Shown: one piece after another, positions 15,242 to 20,657 of the stretch
Position numbering within the stretch: the stretch's first letter is position 1
Layout: each line of letters starts with the position of its first letter
Assembly: GCA_958447915.1 (NCBI GenBank)
Contig: CAUDCB010000017.1
Span: 1-20,657, forward strand
From: an uncultured Collinsella sp.
Lineage (GTDB): Bacteria > Actinomycetota > Coriobacteriia > Coriobacteriales > Coriobacteriaceae
Length of the DNA: 20,657 bases
Direction of reading: 5' to 3'
Made by a program: the position numbers and the translations under genes
The notes under the pieces: generated by a model
The model's input: the letters and a program-made list of their open reading frames with translations, nothing else
The model's database searches: none
Told to the model about the DNA's origin: nothing

Positions 15242-15725
15242 AATCTCCCTCCAGCCATTCAGGACGCGATCGATACGAGACGTCGACCTTGAGCTCGACA
15301 TAGCCGCCCTCACCCGCACTGCCCATGGCCTGCACAAATGCACCGATCACGGGCAGCGGCTTAACCTCGCTGGCAACAGACACGGACGATACGCCGCCGG
15401 CACCGGCCCGCCCCAACTCGATATCCCACGACAGCGGTCCGCCGGCATGAAAAATCGAGACGTTGGGCACCGCGGCAAGTCTGCGGCGAGTGAACTCCTT
15501 AAGGTCATCGTCGTCCTCCACCGTCGTCGTGGTCATAAGCCGCGCGGTCTCGGCGGCGGCAGACTCCATGACCGCGCGCGTATAGAGCAGGCACACCGGC
15601 TGCAACGCGAGCAAGATAAGCGTCAAAAACGTCGGCAGCAAAAAGGCAGCCTCGACCGTAGACTGCGCCCGATCCTCGCACGCGATATCAATACAGAGCG
15701 ATGTCCTTGGCACCCGTCGCGGCAT
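15213..15725 (-). CDS. tadE: TadE-like pseudopilin
   Basis: The 170-residue product carries the prepilin-like core CEDRAQSTVEAAFLLPTFL followed by a hydrophobic helix (LTLILLALQPVCLLYTRAV), then the AAAETARLM stretch common in TadE proteins and an exterior domain. The start is uncertain. ATG at 15725 gives a basic leader (MPRRVPRTSL) and overlaps the previous gene by 38 bases; GTG at 15713 is the alternative. Neither has a strong ribosome site, so coupling to the upstream gene is likely. It would act as a minor pilus component in the membrane before processing. Confidence 0.8.
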   Translation of the reverse strand: MPRRVPRTSLCIDIACEDRAQSTVEAAFLLPTFLTLILLALQPVCLLYTRAVMESAAAETARLMTTTTVEDDDDLKEFTRRRLAAVPNVSIFHAGGPLSWDIELGRAGAGGVSSVSVASEVKPLPVIGAFVQAMGSAGEGGYVELKVDVSYRSRPEWLEGDYDSWIAAWD

Positions 15726-15906
15726 CGATAACCGACGATGGGGCGACGCCATGAGACGCTGCCCGCTCGACCAGTGCCGCCAAGCGCCCATCGGTGCCGG
15801 CGCGCCAAAGCCCCGCAATCGCCAGCACAATCGATAACAGCGCCACGGTGACGATGGCGTATTCGACGGTCGACTGGGCAGATTCCTCACGCAGGACATC
15901 ATGCAT
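15688..15906 (-). CDS. Small Flp-like pilin or pseudopilin, 72 aa
   Basis: The product begins MHDVLREESAQSTVEYAIVT, closely parallel to the Flp pilin of this cluster, with E and Y at the same places after the AQ pair. A single hydrophobic helix follows (VALLSIVLAIAGLW) and then a short C-terminal domain of about 40 residues (RLAALVERAASHGVAPSSV). It could be a second major pilin or a minor one. AAAGGAGGGG lies about 7 bases before the ATG, the strongest ribosome site among the downstream genes of the cluster, which fits an abundant product. Confidence 0.8.
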   Translation of the reverse strand: MHDVLREESAQSTVEYAIVTVALLSIVLAIAGLWRAGTDGRLAALVERAASHGVAPSSVIDAATGAKDIALY

Positions 15907-15907
15907 T

Positions 15908-16471
15908 TCACGACCCCTCCTTTGACTCCGTTGTTTGCGGAACCAGACGCACGGCACGCAGGCGGCACGAGGCATCGCCGGCATCCGCAGCAACCGTCAC
16001 CATGTCGACCCAACCTCGCCCATCGCGCACGATGGCGCCCCATACGTTGCCCTTAATATCGAGATAGCCGCTCAGGGCGAGCTGGGCCGTGGGCACCCCG
16101 CGGTAGGCGCGCAACAGGTCTGCCGCCGCTTCGGTCATCGGCCGGTCCTCGGACCATGCAAGTCGAGCCGCGATCGCGTTGTCTGCAGACGGCTCCGTCG
16201 CGCTGGCCGCCCGCTCGTCGAGTGCCTGCAAAAAGGTCCGAGCCGTGACGGCGGCATTCTGACCGCCCATCGCCCCCGCGCCTTCCGCTTGTGACATCGC
16301 CGCCGAGCCCGATCCCAAATCGGCAGTAGCGCCTGGACGCTGCTGCCGCGCAACACCCAGTCCCCAAAGCATCACCGCTATTGCCACGAGCAAACAGACG
16401 AGCACCAGCGGCGAACCAACAGGACGCCTGCCTCCTACAGGCTGTTGATGCCGTCTTTGATCGCGTTCCAT
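15908..16471 (-). CDS. Membrane-anchored protein of unknown function in the Tad cluster, 187 aa
   Basis: I do not recognise a family. The product has a basic, glutamine-rich N-terminus, one membrane segment (about 20-40, SPLVLVCLLVAIAVMLWGLG), a glycine- and alanine-rich linker, and a domain of about 115 residues (TARTFLQALDERAAS; SGYLDIKGNVWGAIVRDGRGW; LRAVRLVPQTTE). With an N-terminal anchor the domain should lie outside the membrane. ATG at 16471 overlaps the end of flp by 37 bases and lacks a good ribosome site. TAGGAGG at the flp stop has no well-placed in-frame start after it. Its position between two pilin genes suggests a role in pilus assembly or stability. Confidence 0.62.
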   Translation of the reverse strand: MERDQRRHQQPVGGRRPVGSPLVLVCLLVAIAVMLWGLGVARQQRPGATADLGSGSAAMSQAEGAGAMGGQNAAVTARTFLQALDERAASATEPSADNAIAARLAWSEDRPMTEAAADLLRAYRGVPTAQLALSGYLDIKGNVWGAIVRDGRGWVDMVTVAADAGDASCRLRAVRLVPQTTESKEGS

Positions 16472-16668
16472 AGTTCTTCGACTTTGCTCTTAAACGCGAC
16501 GATGGCGATAATCGCAATCACTACGAGCACGCCGACCAAGATGGCATATTCGGTAGTGCCCTGCGCGCTCTCCTCCCGCAACAGCGCCTTGGCACGCTGG
16601 CGAGCGCGGATTGCCCGGCAAAAAGCCCAGCTCCAAGCCTTGCCCGCAATGTCGGTCATCGTGTTCAT
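16435..16668 (-). CDS. flp: Flp pilin (Tad pilus major subunit)
   Basis: The 77-residue prepilin has a long basic leader (about 30 residues, RAIRARQRAKALLREES), the conserved AQGTTEYAILVG processing region, and one hydrophobic helix (VLVVIAIIAIVAF) followed by a short C-terminus (KSKVEELWNAIKDGINSL). Flp/Fap pilins are cut by a TadV-type peptidase and polymerise into thin fibres used for adhesion. If glutamate is mature position 5, as in the family, position -1 here is alanine. GGGAGG lies 7 bases before the ATG, 10 bases after tadC stops. Confidence 0.9.
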   Translation of the reverse strand: MNTMTDIAGKAWSWAFCRAIRARQRAKALLREESAQGTTEYAILVGVLVVIAIIAIVAFKSKVEELWNAIKDGINSL

Positions 16669-16678
16669 ATATTCCTCC

Positions 16679-17320
16679 CTACATCATCCCGCCTGCTCCC
16701 AGCAGCGGACCCAATATGGACAGAAGCAACGCCGGCAAGATGAGCGTGCCGGTGGGAATCAGCAACTTGACCGGTGCGCGCTCGATCTCGCGCTCGACTG
16801 CGGCGCGATGGGCAGCACGGATCTCGCGACTTTGAGCAGCCAGCGTCTCGGCCAGCGGAGCGCCCAGGGCAAGCGCCTGCCCCACCGTGATGGCAAAGGT
16901 CTCGAGCGCCCTCACGTCCAAATCACGCGCGGCAGCCAACAGCTCGGCCTCGCGCGTCCCCACGCCCACCTTCCACGCCATGCAGGCTCGCTCAAGACGG
17001 ACGGCCAGCACCGACCGACGATTGGCGCAGAAAATCTCGAGCGCCGCGTCAAACGAAAGGCCGGCAGAAAGCCCTAGGCGCACCACGTCGATCATCTCGG
17101 ACACCTCACCGAGCGACACCCGCGCCGGGCCGCCCGCCCCAATCGCGTCCTTCATTCGCGCGGTCAGGGCATCAATCACCGAGCGGCCCGCCGCAATGAC
17201 CAGCACCACTTCACGCTTGCATGTCTCTGCAATCTTGCGAGCATCCGCACGCTCCAAACCTGTCGCGACAAATACGCTCAGGGCACACAGACAAGCCGCG
17301 ACCCCGACCAGGGCGCTCAT
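16679..17320 (-). CDS. tadC: TadC-like inner-membrane platform protein
   Basis: The 213-residue product is a type II secretion F-domain (GspF/PilC-like) protein. It has an N-terminal hydrophobic segment (SALVGVAACLCALSVFVA), the helical T2SF core (MIDVVRLGLSAGLSFDAAL; FAITVGQALALGAPLAETL), and a C-terminal membrane segment (LIPTGTLILPALLLSILGPLL). TadC pairs with TadB in the membrane platform that couples TadA ATPase to pilin extraction. It is shorter than many TadC proteins, which are nearer 300 residues. The start ATG overlaps the tadB stop by 4 bases (ATGA) and follows GGTGGAG. Confidence 0.87.
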   Translation of the reverse strand: MSALVGVAACLCALSVFVATGLERADARKIAETCKREVVLVIAAGRSVIDALTARMKDAIGAGGPARVSLGEVSEMIDVVRLGLSAGLSFDAALEIFCANRRSVLAVRLERACMAWKVGVGTREAELLAAARDLDVRALETFAITVGQALALGAPLAETLAAQSREIRAAHRAAVEREIERAPVKLLIPTGTLILPALLLSILGPLLGAGGMM

Positions 17321-18243
17321 AACTCCACCCGCATAATGCGCCGGATAACTACCAGGGCAACGACGTTGAGGGCAAGTCCCAGCACCACGGCGCCCGCACC
17401 AGCCGGCGTCGCAAGACCGCGGCGAAAGTCTGCCGAAAGCAAAGCCAGTACCGCGCACATGCCCGCCGGCATCGCCGCAACCATGTGTGCCGACATACGC
17501 GCCTGTGACGTCTTAACGTCCAGACGGCGCTTGAGCTCAATGCGCTCACCCACCATGCTCGACGCCTCGGACAGCAAGCCGGCAAGCGGAGCCCCGGTAC
17601 GCTGCGATACTTTGAGCGCCAAGGTGACAAGCGAAAGGCCGGGGGCATCGATGCGAACGAGTAGGTCATCGAGTGCGTCGGTCGCCGAGATACCGCAATC
17701 GATTGCCGCCGCCACCCGCAAAAACTCGGTATGCACCGGCTCTTGCGCATGGGCGCCCACAAAGCGCATGCCCTGTGCCAGCGAATGCCCCGAGGCAAGC
17801 GACATGGATAACGCTGTGAATGCCTCGGGCATGGCCTCTTCCACATCATGCTGTTCGCGTCGGCGATCGAAGGTGTCACGCGCAGCGCCCACGCCAAGCG
17901 GCGCCACCAGCCCCAAGACAAAGCCGATGGGCGACAACGACGCAACGGCCAGCAAAACGCTGCAGATACCGCTCGACAGCAGCAGAAATGCCAGACGAGC
18001 CGCGTTATCCTCTATAGCAAGCCCAAGGCGATCTGCGGGAATCAGCGACGCCCACGAGCGGGCAATCTTTGTCAGCAGGTCGTTTTCCGCCAACTCACGC
18101 GGCAACTTCTCCGCCATCGATTCGAGCGTCTGGCGCGCCAGCTCCGCCGGCGGCCTCCGCGGCACACGACGCTCTGCCCCACACGCCGTCGCGACAGAAA
18201 GCCCCGCCAAACCCCCTACGACGAGGGGCATAGCGATCTCCAT
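17317..18243 (-). CDS. tadB: TadB-like inner-membrane platform protein
   Basis: The 308-residue product has hydrophobic segments near the N-terminus (PLVVGGLAGLSVATA), at about 90-125 (LAFLLLSSGICSVLLAV; IGFVLGLVAPLGVG) and at the C-terminus (GAVVLGLALNVVALVVI). Between the middle and last segments lies the T2SF helical domain (EAMPEAFTALSMSLASGHS; VSQRTGAPLAGLLSEAS). It works with TadC and TadA. ATG at 18243 follows GAGGAGG and overlaps the end of tadA by 28 bases. Confidence 0.9.
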   Translation of the reverse strand: MEIAMPLVVGGLAGLSVATACGAERRVPRRPPAELARQTLESMAEKLPRELAENDLLTKIARSWASLIPADRLGLAIEDNAARLAFLLLSSGICSVLLAVASLSPIGFVLGLVAPLGVGAARDTFDRRREQHDVEEAMPEAFTALSMSLASGHSLAQGMRFVGAHAQEPVHTEFLRVAAAIDCGISATDALDDLLVRIDAPGLSLVTLALKVSQRTGAPLAGLLSEASSMVGERIELKRRLDVKTSQARMSAHMVAAMPAGMCAVLALLSADFRRGLATPAGAGAVVLGLALNVVALVVIRRIMRVEL

Positions 18244-19544
18244 TCGTCCACCTCCTCTTGCGTGAGCGTTCCCGACCGCAAGCCCTCCGCGATAAACGGC
18301 GGCTCGCGGTCGAGCGTCCACGTACGTTCGGCGGCATCGAACGTCACGTAGCGTTCGGGCTCAACACCGCCCGACGCGCCGCGTCGCACCCCCGAATACG
18401 AGGAGACGAAGCGCCTGCCATCTGCATGACGTTCGGACATCACGATGCCGTCGAGCGCCATGGCGATCTGCTCTTCGATAAGCTCACTCGGCAAATCGAT
18501 GCCGTAGCGCGCAAGCAGCGTCAGGCGAACCACGGTCTCCTGCTCGGTACCCGCATGGAGCGTGGTGAGCGAGCCGTCGTGGCCCGTGTTCATGGCCTGC
18601 AGCATGTCGCAGCACTCGGCACCGCGCACCTCGCCCACGACGATGCGGTCGGGGCGCATACGCAGAGCATTGGTCACCAGGTCGCGAATCGTCACCGCAC
18701 CCTCGCCCTCGATTGACGCCTCGCGCGCCTCCAGACGAACAACGTGTGGGTGATGTGCAAACTTGAGCTCGGCGGAATCCTCGATCGTCACGATGCGCTC
18801 GCCGGTGGAAATCTCGCACGACAGCGCGTTGAGCAGTGTGGTCTTGCCCGACCCCGTGCCTCCCGCAACCGCCAAGTCCTGCCGCAACGACACCGCGCAC
18901 GACAGCAACTGCGCATACCAAAGCGGCAGTGACCCCAACCCCACAAGCTCGTCCAACGAACAGATACGGTCCGAGAACTTACGGACGGTGAGGATTGGCC
19001 CGTCGATCGCCACGGGCGGAATCACCGCGTTGACGCGATAACCCGTCTTGAGGCGGGCGTTGACGATGGGGCTACGCTCGTCGATACGACGGCCGAGCGG
19101 CGAGATGATACGGTCGATGAGCACACGGATCTGCTCATCGTCCTCAAACGCGTGCTCGATGGGATACAAAACGCCACTGCGCTCAAAAAAGGCAGAGCGA
19201 CAGCCGTTGATCATGATTTCGGTAACGGTGTCGTCCTCGATGAGCGGCTGCAGCGGTCCCAGGCCCACCACGTCATCTAGGATCTCGTCGATGATGGTCT
19301 CACGCTCAGGCGTCGCCAAGTCGGTCGGCTCTTCCACGTTGAGCGCCGCCTCCACCGCCGGACGTAACTCAGAGCGGGCAAGGGCCGGATCGACGTAGGC
19401 ACTGATGCGCGCCACCTCGTCGTAGCCCACGCGGTCCATCACCGCACGCTTGGTGCGGCGTTTAACGGCACGGCGGCGTCCCGCATCAACAGGGGCAGCC
19501 GCGGCGGCCGAGCCAGCGGCTTTAATCCTCGTCCGCAGACTCAT
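18216..19544 (-). CDS. tadA: TadA (CpaF) secretion ATPase
   Basis: This 442-residue hexameric ATPase powers Flp pilus assembly from the cytoplasmic face. It has a basic, alanine-rich N-terminal extension, the family domain with VGLGPLQPLIEDDTVTEIM, and PILTVRKFS before the nucleotide fold. Walker A (GGTGSGKTTLLNAL) is at about 227-240, the Asp box region is IVTIEDSAELKF, Walker B is RIVVGEVRGAE at about 297, and the His box is TTLHAGT. All key residues are intact. The start overlaps the tadZ stop by 4 bases (ATGA). Confidence 0.96.
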   Translation of the reverse strand: MSLRTRIKAAGSAAAAAPVDAGRRRAVKRRTKRAVMDRVGYDEVARISAYVDPALARSELRPAVEAALNVEEPTDLATPERETIIDEILDDVVGLGPLQPLIEDDTVTEIMINGCRSAFFERSGVLYPIEHAFEDDEQIRVLIDRIISPLGRRIDERSPIVNARLKTGYRVNAVIPPVAIDGPILTVRKFSDRICSLDELVGLGSLPLWYAQLLSCAVSLRQDLAVAGGTGSGKTTLLNALSCEISTGERIVTIEDSAELKFAHHPHVVRLEAREASIEGEGAVTIRDLVTNALRMRPDRIVVGEVRGAECCDMLQAMNTGHDGSLTTLHAGTEQETVVRLTLLARYGIDLPSELIEEQIAMALDGIVMSERHADGRRFVSSYSGVRRGASGGVEPERYVTFDAAERTWTLDREPPFIAEGLRSGTLTQEEVDEWRSLCPSS

Positions 19545-20657
19545 CGCGAATCACCCTCACGCGACCAGGGAAGACGGATGCGCGGGCGCTCGGTGCGGGT
19601 CGCGCGGTCGGCGACCATATCGCTCCAGGGACCGACGGCGCAGCCCAGCTCCACGAGCATCTCGCGCGTAGCCTCGCGCACGCTGGTCGCAAAAGCGCTC
19701 GTCTGACCCACCGCCTCGTCGGCGCGACCAAATGCCATGAGCGCGGCCAAATCCTGACCGCCATCGGCAATGCGGATCTTGGAGCTCAGTGCGCAGGCAA
19801 TCTCGAAGCGCATGGCGACGTCCTCGTCGGCACCGCGCGCACCAAACCGGTTGAACACGGCGCTCATGCGTGTGCGCGGCACGCCCACACGGCTCGCCAG
19901 CTCAATGACGCGCGAAGCGGATGTCGCCGACGATACTGCCGCATCGCCTACGACCAGGCAACGGTCGCTCGCCGCCACCGCGGCGGCCACGGCATCACCC
20001 CAAAAGACCGAGGTGTCGACAAAGACCACGTCGGATTCGCGACGCAAAACATCGAGCAATAGCTCCACCGGACGTGCCATGAGCTCGGCCTTCTCGGGGG
20101 CCGCGACAGGTCCCCAGAGTGTGACGCCCGGGGCGACGCGCATCGATGCGGCCACGATATCCGGCTCGGCAAATGCACCAGCCGCCGACGGCTCGATAAG
20201 CGTCGCCATATCGTGCGGGGCATCGACACCCAGCAGATCGTATAGGTTTCCAAACATGAGGTCCAAGTCGAGCACAGCGGCACGCAAACCCAGCAACGAC
20301 GCCGCATGCGCCATAGTGGCAACGATCGTCGACTTGCCGCAACCGCCCGAACCCGAAACGGCGCAGACAACCGGTGCCCGACGAGACGGAACCGAAGCGT
20401 CCGCCGACAGCGCGGGGGCTGACGGCGCAGGAACCGGCGACACGGACGCGGGCGATAACATCCCCGTCTCCCCCGCCGCGGTCACGTGCTGAGCCCAAGC
20501 CGGCATGGCAGGCTGCCCGGGCTGCGGTTCCGAAGCCAAAGACGCAGCGGCACACGGCTCGCCAGCCCCGGCAAAACCCTCGACCTCGTCGAGCTCATCG
20601 GCCAGATTTACGCCGTGCACGTATCCCATATCTTCAGCCAGAACGTCATCGCCATAC
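19541..20657 (-). CDS. tadZ: TadZ (CpaE)-like MinD/ParA-family ATPase, 5' end beyond the window
   Basis: TadZ localises the Tad machine to its site in the cell. The visible part ends in an intact stop codon and stays open to the right edge. An ATG at 20629 exists, but the codons upstream of it to the edge (YGDDVLAEDMG) look coding, so the true start is probably outside. A proline- and alanine-rich linker precedes the ATPase domain, which has a deviant Walker A (SGSGGCGKSTIV), LDLDLMFGNLYDLLGV as switch region, and VVFVDTSVFWGD. The usual atypical receiver domain of TadZ would lie in the missing N-terminal part. Confidence 0.9.
   Translation of the reverse strand, partial: YGDDVLAEDMGYVHGVNLADELDEVEGFAGAGEPCAAASLASEPQPGQPAMPAWAQHVTAAGETGMLSPASVSPVPAPSAPALSADASVPSRRAPVVCAVSGSGGCGKSTIVATMAHAASLLGLRAAVLDLDLMFGNLYDLLGVDAPHDMATLIEPSAAGAFAEPDIVAASMRVAPGVTLWGPVAAPEKAELMARPVELLLDVLRRESDVVFVDTSVFWGDAVAAAVAASDRCLVVGDAAVSSATSASRVIELASRVGVPRTRMSAVFNRFGARGADEDVAMRFEIACALSSKIRIADGGQDLAALMAFGRADEAVGQTSAFATSVREATREMLVELGCAVGPWSDMVADRATRTERPRIRLPWSREGDSR

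Overview
The window looks like chromosomal DNA of a high-GC gut actinobacterium of the class Coriobacteriia, most like Collinsella. This is an inference from GC content, codon use, the sequence character of the housekeeping proteins and the Tad pilus locus; no database was searched. Almost every gene lies on the minus strand. The one convincing plus-strand gene is a 57-codon membrane protein gene at 2368-2541.

Region 1 (1-5660) holds tRNA-Arg(ACG), a small protein gene with a LexA-like box over its promoter, serS, the small membrane protein gene, and the likely operon SPFH protein - rlmH - proC, then tRNA-Leu(CAG). Both tRNA genes are followed by the same unusual arrangement. The tRNA 3' end and its terminator are duplicated in direct orientation, and between the copies lies a related element of about 105 bp with two hairpins. 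One hairpin shows compensatory base changes between the two loci. Two further palindromic, MITE-like intergenic elements lie at 2548-2690 and 5035-5253.

Region 2 (5660-11640) is translation and RNA maintenance. tatD overlaps the end of rsmA (ksgA). metG and rsmI lie downstream of a GH5/Exg-like glycosidase gene whose predicted acid/base glutamate is replaced. tRNA-Phe(GAA) follows with its own promoter and terminator.

Region 3 (11635-12230) is a BrnT/BrnA-like toxin-antitoxin pair. The toxin gene comes first, the genes overlap by 4 nt, and a perfect 6-3-6 palindrome lies in the promoter.

Region 4 (12244 to the right edge) is a Tad/Flp pilus cluster read right to left: tadZ (cut by the window edge), tadA, tadB, tadC, flp, a membrane-anchored protein of unknown function, a second small pilin-like protein, a TadE-like protein, a large TadG-like protein with CXXC cysteines, another TadE/F-like pseudopilin, and a DUF192 protein. 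Most neighbours overlap or abut, so this is probably one translationally coupled operon. TadZ, TadA, TadB and TadC would form the inner-membrane assembly machine, Flp the fibre, and the TadE/F/G-like proteins the minor components. No prepilin peptidase and no CpaB/RcpC homologue is visible, so they must lie elsewhere.
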